A stretch of 64,000 nucleotides of DNA from CAZBSE01 sp964578625 (GTDB taxonomy: Bacteria; Actinomycetota; Humimicrobiia; Humimicrobiales; Humimicrobiaceae), in NCBI GenBank assembly GCA_964578625.1, contig CAZODQ010000007.1, positions 14,779-78,778 of the forward strand. Reading direction: 5' to 3'. Of the stretch, positions 54,743 to 63,984 are shown piece after piece. How positions within the stretch are numbered: position 1 is the stretch's first letter; each line of letters opens with the position of its first letter. The translations under genes and the position numbers were made by a program. The notes beneath the pieces are model-generated. The model was not told the origin of the DNA. It searched no databases and saw only the letters and a program-made list of their open reading frames with translations.

Positions 54743-57337
54743 ATGCAAATAGATAAATTTACTATAAAAGCACAGGAGCTGTTGTCCCAGGCTCAGAGAA
54801 TCGCATTTGAAAATGGACATCAAGCTGTAGATGACATCCATCTGATGTCTGCCATGCTGGAGCAAAAGGATGGAATAGTATTACCTATTTTTAAAAAACT
54901 GGAGGTCAGTGTTGATGATTTTACTGCCAAAATAAACGGTGAGCTTTCAAGACAGACAAAAGTTTCCGGACAGGCAGCTCAGGTTTATATCAGTCCCCAG
55001 TTAAACGATGTATTAAACAATGCCTTCAGCGAGGCGGAACAAATAAATGATGAATATGTTTCAACTGAACACATTTTGATATCTCTGGCACAGAGTAACG
55101 GGAAAGTAGGACAGTTACTGAAGCAGTACGGTGTTACCAAAGACAAAATATATAAGATACTGGTCAGCATAAGGGGAAGCCAGAGAGTTACCGACCAGAA
55201 CCCCGAAGATAAATATCAGCCGCTCAAGAAGTTTGGAAAGGATATTACTTCACTGGCAAAAAAGGGAAAGCTCGACCCGGTAATAGGAAGAGATGATGAA
55301 ATAAGAAGAGTGGTACAGGTACTGTCCAGGAGGACAAAAAACAATCCTGTTCTTATAGGTGATCCCGGTGTTGGGAAAACAGCTATTGTCGAGGGCCTTG
55401 CAAATAGAATAGTGCTTGGAGATGTTCCTGAAAGTCTTAAGGATAAAAAAGTAATAGCTCTTGATATGGGGGCACTGATAGCCGGCTCCAAATACAGGGG
55501 TGAGTTTGAAGACAGGTTAAAAGCAGTCCTGAAAGAAATTTCAAAATCTCAGGGACGTATAATACTGTTTTTAGATGAACTCCATACCATAGTAGGAGCA
55601 GGAGCAGCGGAAGGTGCTGTCGATGCTTCAAATATGTTAAAGCCCATGCTGGCGCGCGGCGAGCTGCATGCTATTGGGGCCACTACCCTTGATGAATACA
55701 GAAAGCACATCGAAAAGGATGCGGCACTTGAAAGGAGATTTCAGCCCATTCAGATAAATGAGCCCTCGGTAGAAGATACCATTTCAATACTGAGGGGACT
55801 CAGGGAAAAGTATGAAGTGCACCATGGAGTCAGAATAAAGGATGCGGCTCTGGTATCTGCAGCAGTTCTTTCTGATAGATATATATCCGATAGGTTTCTG
55901 CCTGATAAAGCCATTGACCTTATTGACGAGGCTGCTTCAAGGTTAAGGATTGAAATAGACAGCATGCCTACGGAAATTGACGAAGTGGAAAGAAAAATAA
56001 AGCAGCTTGAAATTGAGATACAGGCGTTAAAAAAGGAAAAGGACAAGGCTTCTGCGGTGAGAATGGAAAAAATAAAAAAAGAGCTATCCGGCCTCAGGGA
56101 AAAAAACAATACGATGAAAATTCACTGGGAGCAGGAAAAGGAAATAATCAAAAATATCAGAAATATAAAAGAAGATATTGAAAAGGCCAAAACAGATGCC
56201 GAACAGGCTGAAAGGGATGCAGACCTGCAGAAAGCGGCGGAGTTGAAGTATGGGAAACTGCTGGAACTTCAGAAGAAATTAGACCAGGAAAATAAGAATC
56301 TGGAACAATTGCAAAAAGGCCAGAAGATGCTGAAAGAAGAGGTGGATGAAGAAGATATTGCAGAAACGGTTTCAAAATGGACCGGTATCCCGGTTACAAG
56401 ATTGGTAGAAGCGGAAATCGATAAACTGATTCATATGGAAGAAAGATTAAAGAAGAGAGTAGTAGGACAGGATGAAGCCATATCCGTGATCTCCAATGCC
56501 ATAAGAAGAGCAAGAGCAGGCCTTCAGGACCCCAATCGTCCCATTGGTTCGTTTATATTCCTGGGACCTACGGGAGTAGGTAAAACTGAGCTTTCAAAGG
56601 CTCTGGCTGAATTCCTGTTTGATGATGAAAGAGCAATGGTAAGAATAGATATGTCAGAATATATGGAAAAACATACGGTATCAAGGCTTATCGGTGCCCC
56701 ACCCGGATATGTCGGTTATGAAGAAGGAGGATATCTTACGGAAGCTGTGAGAAGAAAACCTTACAGCGTCATACTTTTAGATGAAATAGAGAAGGCACAC
56801 AGCGATGTTTTTAATATATTGCTTCAGATAATGGATGACGGCCGGCTCACGGACGGGCATGGCAGGACAGTTGATTTTAAAAATACGGTTATAATTATGA
56901 CTTCAAACACCGGCAGCCAGTGGATAACCGAACTGAGAGACAAAGATGAGAAGGAAATGAGAAGGAGAATTACAGAAGCAATGAAGGATAATTTCAAGCC
57001 GGAATTTTTGAATAGAGTGGATGACACAGTTATATTCCATAGGCTTGGAGTAGATGAAATAGAAAAAATAGTTGAGATCCAGATAGAGATTCTAAAGAGG
57101 ACCTTAAAAAGTAAGAAGCTGGATCTCAGTATCACTGATAAGGCAAAAAAGCTTCTGGCCAAGGAAGGATTTGATCCAGTGTATGGAGCAAGGCCGCTAA
57201 AAAGGGTTATACAAAATGAGGTACAAAATGTTCTGGCTATGAAGCTCCTTAACGGTGAAGTAAAGGAAGGGGATAAAGTAACCGTTGATGTGACCGGGCC
57301 GGAGGGAAGGTTGCTGGATTTTAAGGTTAAAAAATAA
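54743..57337 (+). CDS. clpB: ClpB disaggregase
   Basis: An 864-residue AAA+ disaggregase. It has an N domain (double Clp repeat), the first AAA with Walker A (GDPGVGKTAIVEGLA), a middle coiled-coil domain (about 400-545) and the second AAA with Walker A (GPTGVGKTELSKALAEFL). It threads aggregated proteins with DnaK help. It is the last gene of the heat-shock cluster, starting 31 bases after dnaJ. Confidence 0.97.
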   Translation: MQIDKFTIKAQELLSQAQRIAFENGHQAVDDIHLMSAMLEQKDGIVLPIFKKLEVSVDDFTAKINGELSRQTKVSGQAAQVYISPQLNDVLNNAFSEAEQINDEYVSTEHILISLAQSNGKVGQLLKQYGVTKDKIYKILVSIRGSQRVTDQNPEDKYQPLKKFGKDITSLAKKGKLDPVIGRDDEIRRVVQVLSRRTKNNPVLIGDPGVGKTAIVEGLANRIVLGDVPESLKDKKVIALDMGALIAGSKYRGEFEDRLKAVLKEISKSQGRIILFLDELHTIVGAGAAEGAVDASNMLKPMLARGELHAIGATTLDEYRKHIEKDAALERRFQPIQINEPSVEDTISILRGLREKYEVHHGVRIKDAALVSAAVLSDRYISDRFLPDKAIDLIDEAASRLRIEIDSMPTEIDEVERKIKQLEIEIQALKKEKDKASAVRMEKIKKELSGLREKNNTMKIHWEQEKEIIKNIRNIKEDIEKAKTDAEQAERDADLQKAAELKYGKLLELQKKLDQENKNLEQLQKGQKMLKEEVDEEDIAETVSKWTGIPVTRLVEAEIDKLIHMEERLKKRVVGQDEAISVISNAIRRARAGLQDPNRPIGSFIFLGPTGVGKTELSKALAEFLFDDERAMVRIDMSEYMEKHTVSRLIGAPPGYVGYEEGGYLTEAVRRKPYSVILLDEIEKAHSDVFNILLQIMDDGRLTDGHGRTVDFKNTVIIMTSNTGSQWITELRDKDEKEMRRRITEAMKDNFKPEFLNRVDDTVIFHRLGVDEIEKIVEIQIEILKRTLKSKKLDLSITDKAKKLLAKEGFDPVYGARPLKRVIQNEVQNVLAMKLLNGEVKEGDKVTVDVTGPEGRLLDFKVKK

Positions 57338-57348
57338 ATATTTAACTT

Positions 57349-57374
57349 AAGGCGATTATGCCCTTACGATAAGT
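57349..57374. repeat. Imperfect direct repeat, copy 1 (downstream of clpB)
   Basis: AAGGCGATTAT followed by a CTACG/AGTAC-like segment. It shares 11 consecutive bases and a further C-x-CT-x-ACG-x-x-x-AGTAC pattern with a copy at 58254-58279. The two copies bracket the EFR1 gene. Confidence 0.45.
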
Positions 57375-57402
57375 ACTGCCTCGGGGACACTTCTCCAATT
57401 AT

Positions 57403-58215
57403 CTATTCTTTATATTCTAACTTTAGATACCTTAATAATTCTTTTAATGATAAAGCCCTGTAGTGAACTGCTTTTCTATTTCCGATCTGGATGGCATTGG
57501 ACGGACAAAAAGCAAAACAACGGTTGCACAAAGAACATTTTTCATTACGTAGAGGTATATTTTTCTTTTCATTCATAATCAAGCTTTTTTCCGGACATAA
57601 CTTGATACAAATTCCACATCCGTTACATTTATCTTGATCGATAAAAAATGGAAACACTTTCTTCCAGAAACCTACAAAGGATCGGTAACGATAAAAAATA
57701 CTTAAAAACCGTGAGTAACCTGGAATATCGAACCAATGACCTTTTCCGTTTATTAATCGTTTGCAGAATTCCGATGCGGATGCCTTGCCTTTTTCAATGA
57801 TTTTCTTTTCTCTTTCAGGATAGCTTTTCCTCTTTTGAAAATTATTCGGCATCAATATTTCTTTTGCAGCTACCGGTATATATCCTTTTCGTTTAACAAT
57901 GCTTTTTACAGGACCGAGTATGCCGCCGGAGTAAGATCCCATAGTATCTATAAAAAAGAGTGGGGTACTGTTAGTTTCAGGTAAATTTTCAACGAATTCC
58001 CATATGAAGGGATATGTACTTTGTCCTGCCACAGGGACGACAAAGCCGATAAAAGAATGTTTGTCGACATCCAATGGATTAGTCCTGTCTAGCGGGAAAA
58101 GATTTGCTTTATATCCCAGCTTCGTAAGATTGTTTTTAATTTCTATTGCAATAGCTAATGAATTTCCAGTTCCTGAAAACCAATAAATATCAAAAGGTTT
58201 TTCGTTATATTTCAT
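57403..58215 (-). CDS. EFR1-type flavodoxin-ferredoxin fusion
   Basis: The N-terminal flavodoxin-like domain (DIYWFSGTGNSLAIAIEI, about residues 10-170) is joined to two 4Fe-4S clusters (CNGCGICIKLC and CSLCNRCFAFCPSNAIQIG), the EFR1 arrangement, linked to low-potential electron transfer. ATG 58215 is preferred over a TTG at 58242 with no ribosome site. The gene runs opposite to clpB and is flanked by imperfect repeats, suggesting that it was inserted as a unit. Confidence 0.87.
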   Translation of the reverse strand: MKYNEKPFDIYWFSGTGNSLAIAIEIKNNLTKLGYKANLFPLDRTNPLDVDKHSFIGFVVPVAGQSTYPFIWEFVENLPETNSTPLFFIDTMGSYSGGILGPVKSIVKRKGYIPVAAKEILMPNNFQKRKSYPEREKKIIEKGKASASEFCKRLINGKGHWFDIPGYSRFLSIFYRYRSFVGFWKKVFPFFIDQDKCNGCGICIKLCPEKSLIMNEKKNIPLRNEKCSLCNRCFAFCPSNAIQIGNRKAVHYRALSLKELLRYLKLEYKE

Positions 58216-58253
58216 ATCATGTTCTTCTGTGATAGGTCTCAAAATAAAAAATA

Positions 58254-58279
58254 AAGGCGATTATACTCTCACGTCGAGT
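58254..58279. repeat. Imperfect direct repeat, copy 2 (upstream of EFR1)
   Basis: AAGGCGATTATACTCTCACG with an AGTAC continuation, related to the copy at 57349-57374. The 58216-58389 gap otherwise holds only AT-rich sequence in which I see no gene. Confidence 0.45.
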
Positions 58280-58389
58280 ACGGGAAAGGGGTGCAATCAA
58301 TAAATAACCCCACTCATTATAGTCAAAAACTGGATAGAATGTAAAATTAAAGAATAAAAATCATAGGAAAGTTTTAATAACTACAGTTA

Positions 58390-59154
58390 TCAGCGTAAAA
58401 ATTCTTTATCTTCGATTCCGAATAAGTCATCAGCTTCGTCTGCGAGTTCCAGGAATTCTTTTTCAAGAGCATCATTTATATTGTCGATGATCTTTTTATG
58501 GATCCCCGGGTCAGTCAAATCCTTAAACTCCTGCATTATATTTTCTGCAATGGGGTCGATAGGCTCTCCTATGAATATATGTATTTTTCTAAAGGAATTG
58601 ATAATAATCGAAATTATTCCCCTGGTTATTCTATTATTCCAGACCCATTTTTTGCTTTCAGGACTTATATTTGTGTTATGCATATAGACAGGGATTATGG
58701 GGAGCTTAGTCTTGTAGCTGAAATAGGCAGCTCCTTTTTGAAGTTTTTTAAAACCGCCTTTTTTATTAAGCACGCCTTCGGGAAATATTCCGAAAAATAC
58801 ATTTTTACTTTTGGATATATTAAAAAGTTCCTTAAAACTTTTTACATTCTTTGAAAATTGAGCTTTAAAGACCGGCACACAATTTGCAAATTTTCTCATA
58901 AAAAAATTTGTAAGCCAATTGCCGAAATTTTCACTTTCAGCTATGAAAAAAATCTTCTTTTTGATCGCTGCTAAAAGTATTATGGGATCGGCGTCTGCGG
59001 TATGGTTTATAGCCAGTATTACAGATTTATCACTGGGCAGTCTTTTGGGATTGACTACCCTGGCCCTGGAAAAGATTTTGTAGAAGTTGATAAATAGTAT
59101 CCTGGGGATACTGTAGAAGAAAGTAGATATTTTTTTAAAAAAATTACTTATCAT
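58390..59154 (-). CDS. 1-acyl-glycerol-3-phosphate acyltransferase-like (PlsC family)
   Basis: The HX4D catalytic motif is H51 to D56 (NHTADADP), and a second block, FFGIFPEGVLNKKGGFKKLQKGAAYFSYK, contains the FPEG element. It would add the second acyl chain to lysophosphatidate; PlsY occurs at 46.1-46.8 kb. The C-terminal tail is acidic. It is followed by the Mut7-C gene region across a 97-base gap on the same strand. Confidence 0.9.
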   Translation of the reverse strand: MISNFFKKISTFFYSIPRILFINFYKIFSRARVVNPKRLPSDKSVILAINHTADADPIILLAAIKKKIFFIAESENFGNWLTNFFMRKFANCVPVFKAQFSKNVKSFKELFNISKSKNVFFGIFPEGVLNKKGGFKKLQKGAAYFSYKTKLPIIPVYMHNTNISPESKKWVWNNRITRGIISIIINSFRKIHIFIGEPIDPIAENIMQEFKDLTDPGIHKKIIDNINDALEKEFLELADEADDLFGIEDKEFLR

Positions 59155-59251
59155 TTTTTATTAAAAAGTTAATATGAGAGCAAGACCTTAAAATGCTTTC
59201 TTTTTCAAGTTGAATTATATAGGTTAGGTTTAAAAAATTCTACTCTACCCT

Positions 59252-59710
59252 TTATTTTATATCAAGAAAGGTATTTTTAATATTATGGTAGTGAGTCCCT
59301 CTCCAATAATATTTATCACACTTCCTGCAGTACATAAAATTTTGCTGTGTCTTATACACATAAGGGGGCACTTTATTTTTTACATTTTCCTTTTTTACCT
59401 GTACCAGCTTGCAGTTGCATTCCACGCATCTTATAAGATTGGGTTTTAGGGAAAAATTGAATTCTGATTGCACTTGTTCCAGCTGCTTTTTAAGTCTATC
59501 GTCTCTAATAAGTAAATATTTTATTGCTCCTTTCTTGAATTCTTTCCTAATTAGCATTAAAGAATCCCTGGTCAGGATAGCTCTGCCGGTTTTTAAAGCT
59601 GTTTTTATTATTTCATCATCGGTGGCGGTATTTTTATAGAGTACATCATAACCTGCCATGCGTAGATATTTGGCAAGTTTTCCTACCATTATGTCTGCTA
59701 TAAATTTCAT
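59252..59710 (-). CDS. Mut7-C RNase-domain protein with zinc ribbon
   Basis: A PIN-like Mut7-C domain (MKFIADIMVGKLAKYLRMAGYDV, with ILTRDSLML) is followed by a zinc ribbon (CVECNCKL then CRKCDKYYWRGTHY). Such proteins are predicted RNases of unknown target, sometimes linked to toxin-antitoxin systems, but no antitoxin is adjacent. It ends 3 bases from the YihY gene on the same strand, so it is probably co-transcribed. Confidence 0.85.
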   Translation of the reverse strand: MKFIADIMVGKLAKYLRMAGYDVLYKNTATDDEIIKTALKTGRAILTRDSLMLIRKEFKKGAIKYLLIRDDRLKKQLEQVQSEFNFSLKPNLIRCVECNCKLVQVKKENVKNKVPPYVYKTQQNFMYCRKCDKYYWRGTHYHNIKNTFLDIK

Positions 59711-59712
59711 AT

Positions 59713-60555
59713 TTAAGCTGTAGCTAAATCTAATGAGTTGACTTCGGCACCCAGAAGGAAAATATAACTTGATATGTAAATCCAGAGTAGAAAACCGATT
59801 ATGGAGCCTACCGAACCGTAAGCCAGTTCAAAGTTTGAAAATCTGTTTATGAAAAAAATAAAAATATGTTTGGATATTTCCCATAAAAATGTTGCAGTAA
59901 GGGCTCCTTTATATATATTATGTTTGAAGTGCGTCTTCCTGTTGGTTCCAAAGAAATAAATAATACCAAAGATTGCGAAATTAAGCAGAAGCCCTAATAA
60001 GATAGTTACCGATCTTAACAGAAATGTTGATACTGATTCATTTAGTTTTAAGAAATCTATAATTGTATTTGCAAGATAGAATAGAGCTGTAGATAAGAGG
60101 AAAGATAAAAATATAATTATAAAGGTCAGGGTAATTATTAGAAATCCGAAGATTTTTTGTTTCCAGTATCTTCGCTGTGATTTCGTTTTATATATCCTGT
60201 TTAAGGAAAACTGAATTGAATCAAAAACATATGTGGCTATTATTGCTAAAAAAATAAAGCCTATAATACCGATACTCGTTCTGTTTTCTATGATTTTTTC
60301 AATATTGGATTCGGTGAAATTATATATAATGGGAATTCTTTCTTCGATAAAATTAAGTATTGTGGTTTGAATATTTAGTCTATTAATAAAAATACCGGAT
60401 AAAGATATAAATATAAGTATAAGTGGGAATATAGAAAATAGAAAATAAAAAGCAATGGACGAAGCCATAACAGGACAGCCGTCTGATATAAATTTTTTTG
60501 ACAGTTTCTCAAGATACCTGAATATGTTTATTAAAAAGAGTCTTATTTTACTCAT
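59713..60555 (-). CDS. YihY/BrkB-family membrane protein
   Basis: A 280-residue protein with about six transmembrane helices and the family motif MASSIAFYFLFSIFPLILIF near the N-terminus, plus YGSVGSIIGFLLWIYISSYIFLLGAEVN at the C-terminus. YihY/BrkB proteins are predicted transporters or lipid-related membrane factors; function is unclear. Stop-to-start spacing to Mut7-C is 2 bases. Confidence 0.9.
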   Translation of the reverse strand: MSKIRLFLINIFRYLEKLSKKFISDGCPVMASSIAFYFLFSIFPLILIFISLSGIFINRLNIQTTILNFIEERIPIIYNFTESNIEKIIENRTSIGIIGFIFLAIIATYVFDSIQFSLNRIYKTKSQRRYWKQKIFGFLIITLTFIIIFLSFLLSTALFYLANTIIDFLKLNESVSTFLLRSVTILLGLLLNFAIFGIIYFFGTNRKTHFKHNIYKGALTATFLWEISKHIFIFFINRFSNFELAYGSVGSIIGFLLWIYISSYIFLLGAEVNSLDLATA

Positions 60556-60580
60556 CAGGCCTAAATTATATGGTAAATCA

Positions 60581-61279
60581 TCAGTTAATAGTAATTTTTT
60601 TAATCTCTTTAAACCTGCTTAGCTTTTTAATTATCCGGGTGGGAAATTCAGAGTCCTTACTAAATAAACTTAGAGTAAAAATTCTTATATTGTTTTCCTC
60701 ATCAAATTCGTATTTCTTACTTTTTATACTTACTGATATTTCTCCAAGCAGGCTTAATAGTTTGTTTAAATCTTTAAAATTTTCTAAAACGGTTATTCTT
60801 ACTATATAATTTGGCAGTTTGATTACTTTATCTTCGATGTACTTTAAAATACTTAAGGTTATAAAACCCAGGATGGTTGCAAGTGCTGCAAGGTAATATA
60901 ACTTAGTACCCAGAGATATTCCTATAGAAGCAACTATCCATATACTGGCGGCAGTGGTAACACCTCTTATAAGCGGTCCCTGCCTGAAGATAGCTCCGGC
61001 ACCGATGAAGCCGATTCCGGCGACAACTCCTGCAGCTACTCTGGAAGGGTCAACACCTTCCAGTGATGAAAATCCCTGGTAAGATATTATTGTAAATACT
61101 GTTGAACCCAGGCATACAAGAGCGTGAGTTCTAAGACCTGCAGGTCTTTCAGCTTTCTCTCTCTGAAAACCTATTATTCCCCCAAAAATCAGAGCAAGAA
61201 GGCAGGGTATCAGGATGTCAGATATGAAAATAGACAAATCAAACCTTATTTCTGATAGAAGCTTTTGGGCAAGTTCCAT
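60581..61279 (-). CDS. MgtC/SapB-family membrane protein with C-terminal ACT-like domain
   Basis: The membrane domain has LALIFGGIIGFQREKAERPAGLRTHALVCLG and GAGAIFRQGPLIRGVTTAASIWIVASIG, both hallmarks of MgtC. About 70 residues of a C-terminal ACT-like domain follow. MgtC proteins help growth in low magnesium and inhibit F-type ATP synthase in Salmonella; here the role is inferred from family only. It is upstream of YihY on the same strand. Confidence 0.93.
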   Translation of the reverse strand: MELAQKLLSEIRFDLSIFISDILIPCLLALIFGGIIGFQREKAERPAGLRTHALVCLGSTVFTIISYQGFSSLEGVDPSRVAAGVVAGIGFIGAGAIFRQGPLIRGVTTAASIWIVASIGISLGTKLYYLAALATILGFITLSILKYIEDKVIKLPNYIVRITVLENFKDLNKLLSLLGEISVSIKSKKYEFDEENNIRIFTLSLFSKDSEFPTRIIKKLSRFKEIKKITIN

Positions 61280-61524
61280 TTTTACACCTTTTTATTTTTA
61301 ATTGAACAATATTTTATCATATTTTACGGCAGCAATGTTAATACCTATGATTAAAATAATTATTGTACAGTTATAAATATACTGATATTATGTTTTTTTG
61401 CCTTATGATTTTAGTTTTTTATTTCGAATAAGATATAATGTAAATGCTGCTGATGTTATAGAAAAAATTGATTTTATTGGAATATAAGACTGATTATAGA
61501 AATATATAAAGGAGAAATGAAAGG

Positions 61525-62649
61525 ATGTTTGGATCATCAATAAAATTATTTAAAATATTTGGAATAGAAATAAGGCTTGATTACAGCTGGTTTATAATAT
61601 TTGCATTATTTGCCTATTATTTTGGATTTTATTATTTTCCATCTTATCTCCCGGGGTTAAACAAGGGCCTGCTGGCCTTGATCACCATTGTTACTGTGAT
61701 CATTTTCTTCCTGTCAGTATTGATACACGAGATGAGTCATTCCGTGGTTGCCAGAAGAAAAGGCACACCAGTGGAAAGGATAACGCTTTTTCTGTTTGGT
61801 GGAATGTCGCAGATAGAGAAAGAACCTGAAACTCCCTACAGCGAATTCATTATGGCTATTGCCGGGCCTGTTGCAAGTTTCGTACTGGCGGCAATATTTG
61901 GAGTGATATGGTTATTTACCAGAAATATTGATCCTGTGGCAGTACCGGTCGGGTATCTTGCAGTTATTAATATTATACTTGGAGTTTTTAATATGCTCCC
62001 CGGTTATCCTCTTGACGGCGGCAGGGTTCTGCGGTCAATAGTATGGAAGGTTACAGGGAATCTTAAGCGTGCAACCTTTATAGCTTCTACAGCGGGTAGA
62101 GTACTGGGATTTATGATTATAGCAGTCGGTATCTATTTTATTTTTACCGGAAATTTCTTAAATGGGATATGGCTTGCTTTTATAGGATGGTTTTTACAAT
62201 CATCTGCACAGACAGGCTACAGGCAGCTTATTTTTGAGACTTCAATAAAAGGAATTAAGGTTAAGGATGTCATGAATGAGGATATTGTGTATGTATTAAA
62301 GGATACTACCATACAGGATTTGGTAGATGACTATTTTATGAGATATAGGTTTGGAAGATTTCCTGTGATAGAAGATGAAAGAACACAGAAGTTAATAGGT
62401 ATAATATCTTTACATGATGTTAAGGGAATCCCGAAAGAAGAGTGGTCTGATATTAAAGTAGGCGATACGGTAAAACGAGTTTCGGATAGTGAAAAAGTGG
62501 ATTTGACTATGGAGATATCCGATGCCATAAAAAAGATGGGGAAAAATAATCTCAGCCATCTGGTAGTAATGGCAGGCAGTAAATTAAGAGGAATAATTAC
62601 AAGAAGTGATGTGATGCGCTTTATAAAGATCCGCTCAGAATTTCACTAA
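61525..62649 (+). CDS. Site-2 protease family protein with CBS domains
   Basis: A membrane metalloprotease: HEMSH (H68, E69, H72) in a transmembrane helix, and NMLPGYPLDGGRVLRS with the second metal Asp. Two CBS-like domains follow (about 245-370: VKDVMNEDIVYVLKD and SDAIKKMGKNNLSHLVVM). It resembles SpoIVFB-like and other S2P-CBS proteases, which cleave membrane-bound regulators. AAAGGAG at 61508-61514 precedes ATG 61525. It faces a HAD phosphatase 15 bases later. Confidence 0.92.
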   Translation: MFGSSIKLFKIFGIEIRLDYSWFIIFALFAYYFGFYYFPSYLPGLNKGLLALITIVTVIIFFLSVLIHEMSHSVVARRKGTPVERITLFLFGGMSQIEKEPETPYSEFIMAIAGPVASFVLAAIFGVIWLFTRNIDPVAVPVGYLAVINIILGVFNMLPGYPLDGGRVLRSIVWKVTGNLKRATFIASTAGRVLGFMIIAVGIYFIFTGNFLNGIWLAFIGWFLQSSAQTGYRQLIFETSIKGIKVKDVMNEDIVYVLKDTTIQDLVDDYFMRYRFGRFPVIEDERTQKLIGIISLHDVKGIPKEEWSDIKVGDTVKRVSDSEKVDLTMEISDAIKKMGKNNLSHLVVMAGSKLRGIITRSDVMRFIKIRSEFH

Positions 62650-62664
62650 AGAAGGAAAGATAGA

Positions 62665-63528
62665 TTGGAATATAAGTTATTTAAGCATTACAAAAGAGAG
62701 ATAAAAGAAAATTTAAAGGATTTAAAGGTCATATATTCGGATCTTGACGGAACATTGTTTAATGACAGGGGCTGTATTATTCAGGATAAAAAGGGGGATT
62801 ACTATCTGGAGGCAGTAAAGCTTCTCCCTGGAATATCCAAAAAAAACTGGGATGTCGTCCTTGTATCGGGGAGAAATAAATATCAATTGAGATATAATGC
62901 CCAGATGATAGGACTTAAAAACTATATTGCAGAGCTTGGTTCGGAGCTTATATATGATTTAGGTAAAGAGGTTTATCCAACATTTGATCGTAAGAAAATG
63001 GGATATGACTTTACCTATAAAGGCAAGGACTTGATTAAAATCATAGGGCTGTTTAAGACCGGTTTTCCAGACAAGATAGAAAGTAAGATAGAATGGAGCA
63101 TGTACAGGTCTTACAATGTACTGTTTTTTGGGGAAATAGATCTGGATGCGGCAAACATGCTGCTTAAAAGCAAAGGATATGGAGATCTGGTCATGGTGGA
63201 TAACGGGTACTCACTATTGGAAGATCTGGATCTGAATATTGAAAGACTGCATATCTATAATCTAATGCCTTCGGGTGTTGATAAATCAAATGGTATAAAG
63301 CTGGATAAAAAAATCAGGAAGCTCAGTAGCGATAATTGCATAGCTCTGGGAGATTCACTGGAAGATCTAAAAATGGCGGGAGAAGTAAAATACTTTTTCC
63401 TTATGAAAAATTCATTCGAAGACAAAGAGGCTATAATGGTTGCACTTAGTAAATATGATAATATATTTGTAACTGAAGGTGTTATGAACAAGGGCTGGGC
63501 AGAGATCATGGGTTATCTTGTAAGTTGA
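62665..63528 (+). CDS. HAD-family phosphatase (sucrose/mannosyl-3-phosphoglycerate phosphatase-like)
   Basis: HAD motif I is IYSDLDGTLFN (nucleophile D), and motif IV is CIALGDSLEDLKMAG. The middle segment resembles the C2B cap of sugar-phosphate phosphatases. Translation starts at TTG 62665 after AAGGAAAG. It follows the S2P gene and may be co-transcribed. The true sugar phosphate substrate is unknown. Confidence 0.82.
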   Translation: MEYKLFKHYKREIKENLKDLKVIYSDLDGTLFNDRGCIIQDKKGDYYLEAVKLLPGISKKNWDVVLVSGRNKYQLRYNAQMIGLKNYIAELGSELIYDLGKEVYPTFDRKKMGYDFTYKGKDLIKIIGLFKTGFPDKIESKIEWSMYRSYNVLFFGEIDLDAANMLLKSKGYGDLVMVDNGYSLLEDLDLNIERLHIYNLMPSGVDKSNGIKLDKKIRKLSSDNCIALGDSLEDLKMAGEVKYFFLMKNSFEDKEAIMVALSKYDNIFVTEGVMNKGWAEIMGYLVS

Positions 63529-63576
63529 ACCGGTGTTTCTTTTACTTATTTATGGTTATTACCAGAACAGGTTATG

Positions 63577-63605
63577 TTCAATATAAGTCTTAAATAGTCT
63601 ATAAT
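63577..63605 (+). promoter_or_regulatory. Promoter of the YtxH-like gene
   Basis: TTCAAT (63577-63582) and TATAAT (63600-63605) are spaced 17 bases, 37 bases ahead of the ATG. The -10 is perfect; the -35 is weak. Confidence 0.45.
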
Positions 63606-63641
63606 GTAGAGATAAATAATTTAATAGAGGATGTATCAACA

Positions 63642-63926
63642 ATGAGCGATAATAAGAAGTCGGTTGGTAAGAGTCTGACAGAAATATTTACGCTTATTTC
63701 GGTTTCGATTCTTTCAGGATTTATACTTGGTTTGTTATTCGCACCTCAATCCGGATTAAAAACCAGAAAAAAAATAGCCGAAAAGATAAAAGATATAGTT
63801 GATAGAGGAAAATTTGCTCTGATCGAGGCAAAGGTTTTCAGCGAGGAGTTATTGGATAAGGGTAAAGATAAGGTAGAAAAAGTGTCTTCCAAGATCAAAG
63901 GTAAAAGCAAGTCAGATATTGACTGA
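63642..63926 (+). CDS. YtxH-family small membrane protein
   Basis: A 94-residue protein with one transmembrane segment (EIFTLISVSILSGFILGLLFA), the YtxH-like APQSG-x-TR motif after it (FAPQSGLKTRKKI), and a charged helical tail (KVFSEELLDKGKDKVEKVSSKIKG). YtxH proteins are often stress-induced, but their biochemical role is unknown. Confidence 0.85.
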   Translation: MSDNKKSVGKSLTEIFTLISVSILSGFILGLLFAPQSGLKTRKKIAEKIKDIVDRGKFALIEAKVFSEELLDKGKDKVEKVSSKIKGKSKSDID

Positions 63927-63955
63927 TGATTTGCCTGTAATCCCGCTTTTGTTTG

Positions 63956-63984
63956 TTGACAATGATTTTTTACTATAGTAGACT
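63956..63984 (+). promoter_or_regulatory. Promoter of the next gene (off the window edge)
   Basis: TTGACA (63956-63961) and TAGACT (63979-63984) are spaced 17 bases and face a gene that begins beyond the window. Confidence 0.5.
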
